A model generated the notes under the pieces. That model was not told the DNA's origin. It saw only the letters and a list, made by a program, of their open reading frames with translations, and did no database searches. Below, one piece after another: positions 7,838 through 16,633 of a stretch of DNA of 64,000 nt (position 1 is the stretch's first letter; the number at the start of each line of letters is the position of its first letter). Source of the stretch: Caldilineaceae bacterium. GTDB taxonomy: Bacteria; Chloroflexota; Anaerolineae; Caldilineales; Caldilineaceae. The position numbers were made by a program, and so were the translations under genes. The stretch is from NCBI GenBank assembly GCA_020634755.1, contig JACKBC010000032.1:14130-78129 (forward strand), read 5' to 3'.

Positions 7838-9613
7838 TCACGCCGCTTCCAACGATTCGCGCGCGCTCATCTGCTGCATTTCCAGCACGTGGTGATAATG
7901 TCCGCCGGCGGCGTCTAGCTCGGCATGGGTGCCCTGCTCCACAATTTGCCCATCGCGCAGCACGATGATGTGATCGGCGTGTTGCGCGGTAGCCAGCCGA
8001 TGCGCCACCAACACAGTGGTGCGCCCTTTCATGACGGTGGCAATGGCTGCTTGCAGCAGGCGCTCGGTCTCGGCATCCACCGCCGACATGGAGTCATCCA
8101 GAATCAGGATGCGCGGGTCCAGCAGCATGGCGCGCGCAATGGCAATGCGCTGGCGCTGCCCGCCGGAAAGACCGGCCCCGCGTTCGCCAATCTTGGTCTC
8201 ATACCCCTCGGGCATGGCGGTGATAAAGTCGTGGGCCTGGGCCAATTTGGCCACGCGTTCAATCTCGGCTTGGCTGGCATCGGGGCGGCCAAAGGCAATG
8301 TTTTCGGCAATGGTGGTGCTAAAGAGCAGCGTGTCCTGGGCCACCATGCCGATCTGGCTGCGCAGATTGGTCAGGTCCAGGCTGCGCACGTCGCGGCCAT
8401 CCACCTGTACGTGGCCAGACGTGGGGTCATAATAGCGGCCAATCAGATGGATCAGCGTGCTCTTGCCGCTGCCGGTGGCGCCGACTACGGCCAGTGAAGA
8501 ACCGGCCGGAATGCGCAAGTTAATATCGATGAGCGTGCGCGCCTTGGCCGTGGGGTAAATAAAGCTCACGTTGTTGTAGACAATTTCGCCGCGCCATTCA
8601 TCGACGCCGCGCGGAATACGTTTGTACTCCACGGCGACCGGATCGGACGAGGGCAGCGGTGACTGGATAGTCATGGGTTCATCCAACAGCTCGAAGATAC
8701 GCACGGCGGCGGTGGCGGTCTGGCTAACGCTGTTGAGCTGCGTACCCAGCGCATTGACTGCGCCCAACAGCAGCAGACTCAGACTGAGGATGGCCACCAG
8801 CGTCCCCAGGCTGATCTCGCCGTTCATCACCCGATAGCCACCCACAAAGATGAGCGCCAATTGCATAAAGCGCGGCACGCTGCCAATGAGCGCCCAGCGC
8901 TTGCTCCACAAGTCGGTAATGGAAAGACTGCCGCTGCGTACGTCTCGCTGCACTTCCTGAAAGCGCCCCTGGGCCTGCTCTTCTTGGGCAAAGGCTTTCA
9001 CCACCTTGATGCCGGCCAGATTGTCTTGCAGCGTGGCCGACATCTGCGCCATGCGCTCGTGCTGCGAAGTCCACGGCTCGGTCAACTCGTGGTGTGCGTA
9101 ATACATGGCCGCGCCTGAAATCAGAATGGGCACCACGGCAATCAGCGCCAAATAGGGATCCTGCTGCAAAAAGGCCAGAGAAGCCAGCACAATGGTCAGC
9201 ACGTGGCTCATGGACTCAATGAGAATTTGCGAGAGGAAGATGCGCGTGCTCTCCACATCGCTGCTGACCCGGCTCATGAGGCGGCCGGTCTGCTCTTTGT
9301 CGTAAAAGCTGTAAGGCAGCGCCAACAGCTTGCGATAGAGCGCGGTGCGCACGCCGGTCATCACCAGCTGCCCCATCTTGTTCTGACCATATGAATAAAA
9401 GTACGTTGTGGTGGCGCGCACGGCGGTGATGAGCAGCAGCACGCCCAAATAGGGCATAAGCAGGTTATACTGCTTGGCGTCAATGACCTGATCCACAATG
9501 CGCTTGATGATCAGCGGCGCCGCGGTCAACATGGCCGAAAGCAGCACATTGACAATAATAAGCTGCACGAGCAATTTTTTATGGGGTCGGAGAAAGTCAA
9601 ATAGGCGTAGCAT
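7838..9613 (-). CDS. ABC exporter half-transporter, subunit with non-canonical Walker B
   Basis: This 591-aa half-transporter has a six-helix membrane domain (about residues 15-310) and a C-terminal ATPase with Walker A GATGSGKST, a canonical LSGGQRQR signature and H-loop VLVAHRLAT. Walker B is ILILDDSMSAVD, with Asp where the catalytic Glu normally stands. The partner downstream has the reverse pattern (catalytic Glu, degenerate signature). In the heterodimer these two defects fall in the same ATP site, as in known asymmetric exporters. It is transcribed first in the pair. The start at 9613 follows a family-A repeat by 21 bp. Confidence 0.92.
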   Translation of the reverse strand: MLRLFDFLRPHKKLLVQLIIVNVLLSAMLTAAPLIIKRIVDQVIDAKQYNLLMPYLGVLLLITAVRATTTYFYSYGQNKMGQLVMTGVRTALYRKLLALPYSFYDKEQTGRLMSRVSSDVESTRIFLSQILIESMSHVLTIVLASLAFLQQDPYLALIAVVPILISGAAMYYAHHELTEPWTSQHERMAQMSATLQDNLAGIKVVKAFAQEEQAQGRFQEVQRDVRSGSLSITDLWSKRWALIGSVPRFMQLALIFVGGYRVMNGEISLGTLVAILSLSLLLLGAVNALGTQLNSVSQTATAAVRIFELLDEPMTIQSPLPSSDPVAVEYKRIPRGVDEWRGEIVYNNVSFIYPTAKARTLIDINLRIPAGSSLAVVGATGSGKSTLIHLIGRYYDPTSGHVQVDGRDVRSLDLTNLRSQIGMVAQDTLLFSTTIAENIAFGRPDASQAEIERVAKLAQAHDFITAMPEGYETKIGERGAGLSGGQRQRIAIARAMLLDPRILILDDSMSAVDAETERLLQAAIATVMKGRTTVLVAHRLATAQHADHIIVLRDGQIVEQGTHAELDAAGGHYHHVLEMQQMSARESLEAA

Positions 9614-9634
9614 AGCACCAGCTTTAAAGTTTAG

Positions 9635-9713
9635 GACTTACGCAAGCGTCAAGGAAAATTTTCAGGTCAGCGAAGTTATGCACGCTTGTCAATCTACGGG
9701 CGCTGCGTAAGTC
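9635..9713. repeat. Dispersed 79-bp inverted-repeat element, family A copy 1
   Basis: The ends GACTTACGCAAGCG and GCGCTGCGTAAGTC form imperfect terminal inverted repeats. The same ends, at 79-80 bp spacing, occur at 10449-10528, 16958-17037 and 45095-45173. No transposase is present. The rest of the gap (9714-10002) shows no gene that I can support. Confidence 0.8.
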
Positions 9714-10002
9714 GTGAGTTGATTCGACTTGCACATGGCCAGCCGCTTATTGGAGCAAGTTGGCGCCTGTTGAATATGCTCTGGCGCCAGAGCTCTGCGT
9801 TGGCAAAAGGTCTGGCTGGCGAAAGGCTGTGTAAGTCTTATTTGAATAATGATTATTGCGCAATAAAAACAATTGCATCGCCACCAAAGGCACAACATTC
9901 ACCCAATGTACAGCATAGAATTTTGGTGATGCCCGTGTTCTTTGGCGCTAAAATAAACTTTCAGAAATGACTTTATTGATTTAATTAACTAGAAATGGGA
10001 AT

Positions 10003-10297
10003 TTAATCGACGAAAGCAAGAGGATTTAAAACATAGCTAACATCTATGGACACCTTAGGCAAGGCGTCCGGATGAATCGTATCGCCGGCAAAAAAGCGCT
10101 CGCGCAGGCGATAGGTACGGGGCGCCGGATCGCTGTAGCAGTCGAGCCAATAGTCCTGTAAATTAACAATCCAGACCTCACGCACCCCAGCGGCGGCGTA
10201 AAGCGGCAACTTGACCCAGAATGCCATTGGCAATCATCTGCTCCATGTCTTGGATGGTAAAGAGGCGCTGTTGCAATTGCATCGTCATGGGTGTCAT
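10003..10297 (-). pseudogene. Uma2-family endonuclease remnant with internal deletion
   Basis: From an ATG at 10297 one frame gives QQRLFTIQDMEQMIANGIL, the typical start of Uma2 (DUF820, PD-(D/E)XK fold) proteins. After a jump in frame, the downstream part gives LPLYAAAGVREVWIVNLQD and ERFFAGDTIHPDALP, the typical end. The central part of about 100 residues, which carries the catalytic core, is missing. It ends at 10003. A family-B and a family-A repeat lie just upstream (10353-10528). Confidence 0.75.
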
Positions 10298-10352
10298 GAT
10301 ACACCGGAACCATTCTAAAGACAACAACAAAATCTGCAATTCCCTAATTTAT

Positions 10353-10444
10353 TAACTCACGTTACGCAGCGGCAGCCAGTTTGCCAGAGAGAAACCGGAA
10401 CATCGGCGAGTCGACTTTCCTCCAGGCTTACGTAACATAAGTTA
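10353..10444. repeat. Dispersed 92-bp inverted-repeat element, family B copy 1
   Basis: The terminal inverted repeats are TAACTCACGTTACGCAGC and the complement of GCTTACGTAACATAAGTTA, with an internal palindrome around CGGCGAGTCG. Near-identical copies lie at 29724-29814 and 47401-47490. Its ends share TTACGCAGC and GCTTGCGTAA with family A, a copy of which starts 5 bp further on. Confidence 0.85.
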
Positions 10445-10448
10445 TGAA

Positions 10449-10528
10449 GACTTACGCAAGCCTATAATAAGAATCGCCTTGTAAAAGTTCGTCTCTTCTC
10501 CTGGCGCTCCACAGGCGCTGTGTAAGTC
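10449..10528. repeat. Dispersed 80-bp inverted-repeat element, family A copy 2
   Basis: The ends GACTTACGCAAGCCT and AGGCGCTGTGTAAGTC form terminal inverted repeats. It abuts the end of the PHP hydrolase gene (stop at 10534) and may serve as its transcript end. Confidence 0.8.
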
Positions 10529-10533
10529 GTATT

Positions 10534-11922
10534 TTATGCCAAAAAGATCGGGTTTGCCACCGCCAGCATGATTTCGTCTTGGCTCCGTAGCTCAATCGTA
10601 CACCAACGGAGGCCGTTGGCTGGAATTGTCCAGCTTTTTTCGCCACTGCGGCTGACCGCACTTTGTGCATAGACCGCGCCATTCACCACCAGCCGCAGCA
10701 TGCATTCCGGCGGCGCATCAGCCCAATCGGCGTGAATATAGACGTTCTGGCGGGCGCCATTGTCGCCATTGAGCGCCAGCGTATCACCCATCATCACCAC
10801 AGCATCATCGCCCGCGTCCGCATGCAAATGCAGCGCCGGTCCGCTGCTCAAATAGTGATGCCCCTGCGCCAGCGCCCGCAAAATGGCCGGCTCTGAAAGC
10901 TCATCGGCGTAGACCACGTTAAAGCCCGGTTGGCGCTCATAGCTCTTCGGCCCGTGAGCATCACTGCCCGCCGTCATCACCAGCCGCCGCCCTTCGTTGA
11001 GGCAACGGTAGTAAAAAGCCAGCCCATCTTCATTGGACATATGGCCCAACGGGTGATCGCCAAACCACGGGCCGTTCCACACTTCAATCAGGCGGGCGTT
11101 GCCGGGCATCATCTGTGTATAGAGCCAGCGGCAGCCAGTGCAGTATGGGTCGCCAATATCATACGGGTGGGCGATGATGTAGAGCTGCCCCGCGGCGTAA
11201 AGGCGCGCCGCAATCAGCGCCATGCCCACCCCGTCGCGATCCACCCGCCAATCCAGCCATTCGTGCGCACCCAAGCAGACGGCATGGCCCCAAAAGGTGG
11301 TCAACTCCTGACCGCCCATGGTCAGTAAACCATCGCCGCCGAGCTGCGCCATCTCGGGCAGCGGGCTCACCGTATTGTGGTCGGTCAGCGCAATAAAATC
11401 CAGCCCCATCTGGCGCGCCGCCGCCACCAATTCCGGCGCCGTCCAACTGGCGTCTGAATGCAGCGTGTGGCTGTGCAGATCGCCTCGGTACCAGCCGGAT
11501 GCCGGGTTCACGACGCGTGAAAAGTCTGGGGTGACGCGCGCAACTGGCGCCACGGCCTTGGCGGCATCGCTCTCAACCGTCACATCCAGCGTATATGCCA
11601 CCGCCACATTGGGCAGCACCAAGTGGGTGTCGATCTGTACCGTCCACGTACCGGCCGGCAACGCCCCGGCAAAATAGCCGCGCGTGGCGCTTGCTGGCGT
11701 CAATTCCACTATATGTGTATCCCCACCGCGATGGCCGGCGCCGCGAAAGCCCTGGGGATCAAAGAGCGTCAACGTCAATAAATTGTTTAGCCCGTTCACG
11801 TTACGCGGCGCATAATGCATGTCTATGCGAATGAGACTACAGCCTGATGGCGCCTCAAAGGTGTGGGGAATATGCCGCTTTGAATCGGCCTCGGAAAGCG
11901 TGGCGGCAAAATGGTAATTCAT
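10534..11922 (-). CDS. CehA/McbA-like PHP-domain metallohydrolase
   Basis: This 462-aa protein has an N-terminal beta-rich domain (about residues 1-140) followed by a PHP phosphoesterase domain. The metal-binding motifs are GDLHSHTLHSD, ALTDHNT, AHPYD and GSDAHGP. This is the CehA/McbA group, which hydrolyses esters or carbamates in some members and has unknown substrates in most. No signal peptide is visible. Its ATG overlaps the stop of the upstream ABC ATPase gene by 4 bp (ATGA type), so the two are translationally coupled. The context suggests it processes something that the ABC system handles. Confidence 0.85.
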   Translation of the reverse strand: MNYHFAATLSEADSKRHIPHTFEAPSGCSLIRIDMHYAPRNVNGLNNLLTLTLFDPQGFRGAGHRGGDTHIVELTPASATRGYFAGALPAGTWTVQIDTHLVLPNVAVAYTLDVTVESDAAKAVAPVARVTPDFSRVVNPASGWYRGDLHSHTLHSDASWTAPELVAAARQMGLDFIALTDHNTVSPLPEMAQLGGDGLLTMGGQELTTFWGHAVCLGAHEWLDWRVDRDGVGMALIAARLYAAGQLYIIAHPYDIGDPYCTGCRWLYTQMMPGNARLIEVWNGPWFGDHPLGHMSNEDGLAFYYRCLNEGRRLVMTAGSDAHGPKSYERQPGFNVVYADELSEPAILRALAQGHHYLSSGPALHLHADAGDDAVVMMGDTLALNGDNGARQNVYIHADWADAPPECMLRLVVNGAVYAQSAVSRSGEKSWTIPANGLRWCTIELRSQDEIMLAVANPIFLA

Positions 11923-12992
11923 TGTAATGGCCTCTGCATCTCCACCGGCTTGCGCCCGCCTTCATAGACCAGATAGCGCTGCGGATAGAGCTTGACGCTC
12001 TCATTGTCCGCAATGGGCTGCACTTTGGGGATATACGCCTTGAGCGGCTCGTCGATTCCATCCAGGCTGACCAGCACTTTGCGATAGTGGCCCATGTCCA
12101 TGGTCTGCTCCACGTTGCCCAGCCAGCCATCGCCGGCGGCAGTATCGGCGGGCAACACCGCCAAATCTTCAGGGCGAATGGCCACCGTAAAGGCCTGGCC
12201 GTGGGCTACATCCTCGGGCATGGGCAGCCGCTGCCGCCCCATTTGCAACTGCCCCTGGTCCACATCGGCCTTGAGCAGATTCATAGCGCCAATAAAGTCA
12301 GCAGCAAAGAGCGTGGCCGGGTTAGCATATAATTCACTGGGCGCGGCCAACTGCTCAATATGGCCGGCATTCATCAACGCAATGCGGTCGGCCAAGCTCA
12401 GCGCCTCTTCCTGATCGTGGGTGACAAAAATGGCCGTAATGTGCAGCTTGCGCTGGATGCGCCGCAACTCCTCGCGCAGCCGCACGCGCAGCAGCGCGTC
12501 CAGGCTGCTAAATGGCTCATCCAGCAGCAGAATCTTGGGCTCCAGCACTAAGGCGCGCGCCAGCGCAATGCGCTGTTGCTGTCCGCCAGAGAGCTGGCGC
12601 GGATACCGTTCGCCATAGCCGGCCAGCCCGACCATCTCCAGCCCCTCGCTCACCTTGCGCGTAATCTCCTGCGCGCCCAGCCGCCGCAGCTTGAGGCCAA
12701 AGCCAATATTTTCCTGCACCGTCATGTGGGGCCACAGCGTATATTGCTGAAAAACCATGGCCGTGGGGCGACGGTTAGCGCCCAGCCGCACAATGGAACT
12801 GTCGTCAATGCGGATGTCGCCGCTGGTGGGCGTCTCGAACCCGGCAATCATGCGCAGCGCCGTGGTCTTGCCACAGCCGGATGGCCCCAACATGCATAGG
12901 AATTCGCCATCCGCCACGTCCAAATTGATCTGGTCCACAGCGCGCACGCGGCCAAAATGTTTCGATAGGTTAATGAGTGAGAGTGTTGACAT
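11919..12992 (-). CDS. ABC importer ATPase of the MalK/PotA/UgpC type
   Basis: This 357-aa ATPase powers an importer for a sugar, polyamine, iron or phosphonate-type solute. It has Walker A GPSGCGKTT, Q-loop VFQQYTLWPHM, signature LSGGQQQRIALARAL, Walker B ILLLDEPFSSLDA and H-loop VTHDQEEALS, plus a C-terminal TOBE-like regulatory domain (from about residue 240). I chose the ATG at 12992 over the longer TTG start at 13034, because homologues begin at the equivalent of STLSLINLSKHFG. No permease or solute-binding gene is in the window, so the ATPase is an orphan. It overlaps the PHP hydrolase gene by 4 bp. Confidence 0.88.
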   Translation of the reverse strand: MSTLSLINLSKHFGRVRAVDQINLDVADGEFLCMLGPSGCGKTTALRMIAGFETPTSGDIRIDDSSIVRLGANRRPTAMVFQQYTLWPHMTVQENIGFGLKLRRLGAQEITRKVSEGLEMVGLAGYGERYPRQLSGGQQQRIALARALVLEPKILLLDEPFSSLDALLRVRLREELRRIQRKLHITAIFVTHDQEEALSLADRIALMNAGHIEQLAAPSELYANPATLFAADFIGAMNLLKADVDQGQLQMGRQRLPMPEDVAHGQAFTVAIRPEDLAVLPADTAAGDGWLGNVEQTMDMGHYRKVLVSLDGIDEPLKAYIPKVQPIADNESVKLYPQRYLVYEGGRKPVEMQRPLQ

Positions 12993-13049
12993 AGGTTGTG
13001 TTGGTGGTTGGTGATTGGGGAGCGAGTGGCTCAATTGGGTTTAGGTACG

Positions 13050-13080
13050 TATTGCGTATTGCGTGTACAGATTTAAGAAC
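13050..13080. repeat. Dispersed GCGTATTGCGTGTAC motif, family D
   Basis: A roughly 30-bp stretch rich in TTGCGTATTGCGTGTAC followed by AGATTTA lies upstream of the ABC ATPase gene. Related stretches lie at about 14831-14866, 50852-50890, 52988-53022, 57722-57757 (inverted) and 51098-51115 (inverted). All are intergenic. The role is unknown. Confidence 0.5.
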
Positions 13081-13228
13081 TCGTTGCGGAACGTGCGTCT
13101 CATTTGTAGGGCGGGTATCCCCACCCGCCGCTGTTTGTCAACGAAACGAGACCATCGCCTTGACACAAATCCTATTTTCGCCCTTTTTCAAAAATAATGC
13201 AAAGCGTTTTAGCAAAGAACAGGGCTCT

Positions 13229-13972
13229 TTACATTTGCTTAACAACTGCCGCGGCCACATACCCAGTGACGGGCGCAAACGCCTGCATGGTCCAACGCGC
13301 CGCCTCATCCGGTTGCGTATTGCGGACAGCCAGCAGGCGCGCTTCCTCACCTGGGACCAACGTCACGTCAAATGAATCGAGCGGAATGGAGAGCCCCTGC
13401 CCTTGCGCTTTGATATAGGCCTCTTTGCGCGTCCAGCAATAAAAAAAGGCCAGCTCCCTTTGGTCGGCGGGAACGGCGGCCAACATCTCATTTTCGCGCG
13501 GGGAAAAGAAGCTGGCGGCAATGCCCATCATGTCGTCGATTGGACGCACCTGCTCAATATCCACGCCAATGGCGCGGCCGCGCGTCACGCCCACGCACAT
13601 CATTTCGCCCGAGTGGGACAGATTGAATTGCAGCCCGTGGGGATTCTGCGCTGCCAGAAGCGCCGGCTTGCCGTGGTCGCTGTATGTAAAGCGCAGCTCC
13701 GGCGGCGGCAGCGCCAGATAGCTCCCCAACAATTGGCGCAACAGCCCGCGGGCCACAATAAAGCGTCGCCGATCGCGCTCAAAATGAAAGCGCTTGGCGC
13801 GGGCCAGTTCATCGGCCGGCAGCGTCTGGCGCAAGGTGAGAATTTGCGCGGTGGGCGCTTCCATGGCATCAAACCACAGATGTATCTCACCGGCGGCGAT
13901 CGTGGGTGCGCCACGCTGTGCGCCGATCATCCCCATCTGCTTCATCCAGGTTCCATCCCCTTGCTTACCCAT
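13229..13972 (-). CDS. 4'-phosphopantetheinyl transferase, Sfp type
   Basis: This enzyme moves the phosphopantetheine arm of CoA to a carrier-protein serine in fatty-acid, polyketide or peptide synthases. The Sfp-type motifs are present: GVDIEQ with the Mg-binding Asp and Glu, FSPRENEML, and WTRKEAYIKAQGQGL (the WxxKEA box). From the ATG at 13972 the protein has 247 residues, typical for the Sfp class. A longer reading to 14068 exists but adds an unconserved basic leader. An ATG at 13945, with a weak purine-rich sequence before it, is an alternative. No synthase or carrier gene is in the window. It is divergent from the GNAT gene. Confidence 0.88.
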   Translation of the reverse strand: MGKQGDGTWMKQMGMIGAQRGAPTIAAGEIHLWFDAMEAPTAQILTLRQTLPADELARAKRFHFERDRRRFIVARGLLRQLLGSYLALPPPELRFTYSDHGKPALLAAQNPHGLQFNLSHSGEMMCVGVTRGRAIGVDIEQVRPIDDMMGIAASFFSPRENEMLAAVPADQRELAFFYCWTRKEAYIKAQGQGLSIPLDSFDVTLVPGEEARLLAVRNTQPDEAARWTMQAFAPVTGYVAAAVVKQM

Positions 13973-14013
13973 GCTGACTCTTTTGCATCCTGTATGGTTG
14001 ACACGCTGTCTCG

Positions 14014-14161
14014 TCCCAATTTTGGAGGCTTTGCCGCTCCCGGCTCTGCACCTCGTGAAGAGGGACATATGGTGCGCTGAGACGCAATATCAAGCAGAGG
14101 CCCACCCCGCGCAATCTTGCGCCTTATTTTGGGACGCGCCCTCCCAATTTTGGAGGCTTTG
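14014..14161. repeat. Pair of 20-bp direct repeats in a divergent promoter region
   Basis: TCCCAATTTTGGAGGCTTTG occurs at 14014-14033 and again at 14142-14161, 128 bp apart, between the divergent phosphopantetheinyl transferase and GNAT genes. Such a pair could be an operator, or the footprint of a small duplication. Confidence 0.75.
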
Positions 14162-14246
14162 ACATTTCCATATTGCTCTGCTATGGTTGTCGGCGCAGCA
14201 CATTTGCCTTTACATACTGATATTCATAGTCTCGATTATTGCCCTT

Positions 14247-14726
14247 ATGACGTCTCTCACTATTCGCCCTTTGCGCGCCGCCGACATTGATCCACTTGCT
14301 CAACTCATGGCTGCGACGCCGCTGTGGAAGCGGCATCACGTAACGTATGCCGGCGCCACACGGCGTTTGCAGGCGGGGCTGGAGAACAAGGCCACCATAG
14401 ACGTGGCAGCGGTGGATGGGGCAGCGGTTGGCTTTATCTGGTACGCCACGCGGGGCATCTTTTTGCGCAGCGGCTATATTTCGCTGCTCGGCGTCAGCGC
14501 CAGCCAGCGTGGCCAGGGCGTGGGGCAAGCGCTCATGGGGCACGCCGAGCAGGTCATGTTTGCCGAAGTTGGGGAAATCTTTCTACTCGTCTCGGACTTT
14601 AACCAGGTTGCACGCCGATTTTACCAGCGCATGGGCTATCAGCAAGTAGGCGGCATCCCCGACTACCTGACGCCAGGCGTGACCGAATTGCTTTTTATGA
14701 AGAAGAAGGAGTCGGGAGTTAGGTAA
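14247..14726 (+). CDS. GNAT family N-acetyltransferase
   Basis: This 159-aa protein has the GNAT fold. Motif A is VSASQRGQGVGQALMGHAE (the Q/RxxGxG/A acetyl-CoA loop), with a C-terminal RFYQRMGYQQVGGIPDY as in ribosomal-protein and amino-acid acetylases. The substrate is unknown. The ATG at 14247 (MTSLTIRPLRAADID) is preferred over a TTG at 14187, which would add a hydrophobic leader not seen in the family. It is followed by an 86-bp family-C repeat. Confidence 0.85.
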   Translation: MTSLTIRPLRAADIDPLAQLMAATPLWKRHHVTYAGATRRLQAGLENKATIDVAAVDGAAVGFIWYATRGIFLRSGYISLLGVSASQRGQGVGQALMGHAEQVMFAEVGEIFLLVSDFNQVARRFYQRMGYQQVGGIPDYLTPGVTELLFMKKKESGVR

Positions 14727-14737
14727 TTCGTCTATTC

Positions 14738-14823
14738 TCAGTACACCGCAACGGTGTTGGCGATATAGGCGTCGGTCTCGATTGGTGAATCCGGCCTTAT
14801 CTCTTGTCGTTGCGATCTACTGA
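14738..14823. repeat. Dispersed 86-bp inverted-repeat element, family C copy 1
   Basis: The terminal inverted repeats are TCAGTACACCGCAAC and the complement of GTTGCGATCTACTGA. Other 86-bp copies, mostly in the opposite orientation, are at 29830-29915, 30090-30175 and 38479-38564. Just behind it (14831-14917) is a GGCGTGGTG / CACCACGCC inverted stretch related to family D. Confidence 0.85.
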
Positions 14824-14917
14824 TTATGGCGTGGTGCCTAGGGCGTGTACAGGTTAAGAATCTAGTGACGAGACTAGATACTCTGCCGGTTCACACACCA
14901 CGCCCCACGCCATATCC

Positions 14918-16633
14918 CTACCCCATAATCGGATCGTACAATGTCTGCACATCCTTGGCGTGGAAGCGCATGACGTGGTTGGTGGGCGGCAGCGGCTCAC
15001 TATAGAAGAAGCTGGGCAGCTCATCGTCGGCTTCGCCAAAACCGGCCAGCTGATTAAACTTGCGCTCCATCACCAACGCATCAGAACCAATTTGGCGGAA
15101 GAAATCGGACGTGATGTTGGTGCCAAAGGCGCTGTTAACCGCCTCCGCCAGGAAGTCATAATTGACGTCGGTGACCGTGCGGCCAAAGATGCATAGGCCA
15201 ATGGAATCGGTGGTGGCCACGGTTTGCTGGGTGGCCAGGCTGGCCTTCATCAGTTCGTCCAGCGACATTTCATGGGAGTTGAGGCGGGGCAGATTGCCGG
15301 CCGTGTGATCGGCCCCCTGGGCCGTCACCATCATGCTAATGCCGGTGCCCTCAATGGTGCGCGGGTCGTAGGCGCTAATGGCCTGCTTTTTGATGACCGG
15401 CACGCGCTGGACGTTGAAATGCTCGCCCACGCGGGCGGTGCCCTGGGCGTATATCTTGCCCTGTTCTGTACCGGCCCGAATCTCGGCCAGCGCTTGCGTC
15501 ATAAAGTCCATATCGCCAAATTCGGCCAGGCCGGCCTCCATGAGCACGGCCAGCATGGCGCCGGTCTCAATGGTGTCCACGCCCAGATCATTGGCAATAT
15601 AGTTGAGCGCAGCCAGCTGATCTGGCTCGCCAATGCCGCAATTGGTGCCCAACAGCCCCAGCGTTTCATACTCAACGGGCGACACAACCTCTTTGCCATT
15701 TTCATCCACATAGACGTTGCTGCACTGGATTACGCAGCCGGGCATACAGGCGTGGTTGTGTTTACCCCCGCGCCCCGTATTGAGTTCGGCAATAAAATCG
15801 CCGCCCATTTTAAAGGTTTCGCCCTTGCTCACGTCCGAAAATTGACCGGAGCTAAAGTTGCGCACGGGCAGCCCGCCCACATAGTTTTGATAGTCGGCCA
15901 TGCCCATGGTGCCCAAGGCTTTGTAGAAGTTGTTGACCACCGGGTCATCCATGAGCATTTTGGCGTAATCGCGCACGCTTTCGCGCACCCGCTTGGGGTC
16001 GTAAAAATCGGGCGTCTTATCCAGGTCCACCACAATGGCCTTGACTTTTTTGCTGCCCATCACCGCGCCTACGCCGCCGCGCGCGGCCAGCCGCGATGGC
16101 CGGCGGTCCGAATCGCTCATGGCAATGCCGGCCAGCAGACCCTGATATTCGCCCACCGGGCCGCAAAGCGCAATGGTGGCCTTTTTGCCATACTTTTCGT
16201 GCAGCAGCTCCGCGGCTTCAAAATTACCTTTGTTGAGGAAAGGAGAGGCGTCGTCAAAGTCGATCTCGCCATCTTTGCGGATGTGAATCACCATCCACTC
16301 ATCGGAGGCATTGTGCAGCGTCAGCCCGGCAATATGCAGCTGGCCCAAACCATAGCTAAAGGTGCCGCCGCTGTTGGCCTCTTTGATGCCGCCGGTCAAT
16401 GGGCTCTTGCAGCCCACGCTGGTGCGGTTGGCGTTGGAAAAGCTGGTGCCGGCAAACGGTCCCGCCGAAAAGATGAGCGGATTCTCTGGCGACAGCGGAT
16501 CCACCTTGGCCACATCCATCTCCAGCAACGTCTTGGCAATTAAATAACGTCCGGCTTTGATAATATCTTCGCCCTGAACTTCGCGCGCCTGCACGGTGCG
16601 GTCTTTGACGTTAATGTCCAAATATTTACGCAT
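14918..16633 (-). CDS. Aldehyde ferredoxin oxidoreductase family protein (tungsto/molybdopterin enzyme)
   Basis: This 571-aa protein has the AOR layout. The N-terminal domain has SAGPFAGTSFSNANR and KSPLTGGIKEANSGG, which bind the bis-pyranopterin cofactor. Later comes a cysteine cluster CMPGCVIQC (about residues 288-296), a DLGVDTIETG motif and a late Cys in GLCIFGRT. It would oxidise aldehydes to acids with ferredoxin. Classical members use CxxCxxxC plus a distant Cys for the 4Fe-4S cluster; here the spacing is CxxxCxxxC. It stands alone, without a ferredoxin or MoaD-like gene nearby. The ATG at 16633 has a GGGAGAGA sequence just upstream. Confidence 0.88.
   Translation of the reverse strand: MRKYLDINVKDRTVQAREVQGEDIIKAGRYLIAKTLLEMDVAKVDPLSPENPLIFSAGPFAGTSFSNANRTSVGCKSPLTGGIKEANSGGTFSYGLGQLHIAGLTLHNASDEWMVIHIRKDGEIDFDDASPFLNKGNFEAAELLHEKYGKKATIALCGPVGEYQGLLAGIAMSDSDRRPSRLAARGGVGAVMGSKKVKAIVVDLDKTPDFYDPKRVRESVRDYAKMLMDDPVVNNFYKALGTMGMADYQNYVGGLPVRNFSSGQFSDVSKGETFKMGGDFIAELNTGRGGKHNHACMPGCVIQCSNVYVDENGKEVVSPVEYETLGLLGTNCGIGEPDQLAALNYIANDLGVDTIETGAMLAVLMEAGLAEFGDMDFMTQALAEIRAGTEQGKIYAQGTARVGEHFNVQRVPVIKKQAISAYDPRTIEGTGISMMVTAQGADHTAGNLPRLNSHEMSLDELMKASLATQQTVATTDSIGLCIFGRTVTDVNYDFLAEAVNSAFGTNITSDFFRQIGSDALVMERKFNQLAGFGEADDELPSFFYSEPLPPTNHVMRFHAKDVQTLYDPIMG

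Noticed and set aside
9686..9970. 94-codon plus-strand ORF in the gap after the exporter
   Set aside because: It starts inside a family-A repeat and has no recognisable or protein-like pattern.
12993..13034. Longer N-terminus for the ABC ATPase
   Set aside because: The start would be TTG with no ribosome-binding site; the ATG at 12992 matches the family start.
14187..14246. Longer N-terminus for the GNAT gene
   Set aside because: The start would be TTG and the added residues form a hydrophobic leader not seen in GNATs; the ATG at 14247 fits the family.
15224..16543. 439-codon plus-strand ORF
   Set aside because: Antisense to the aldehyde oxidoreductase gene; composition is that of a reverse-complement artefact.
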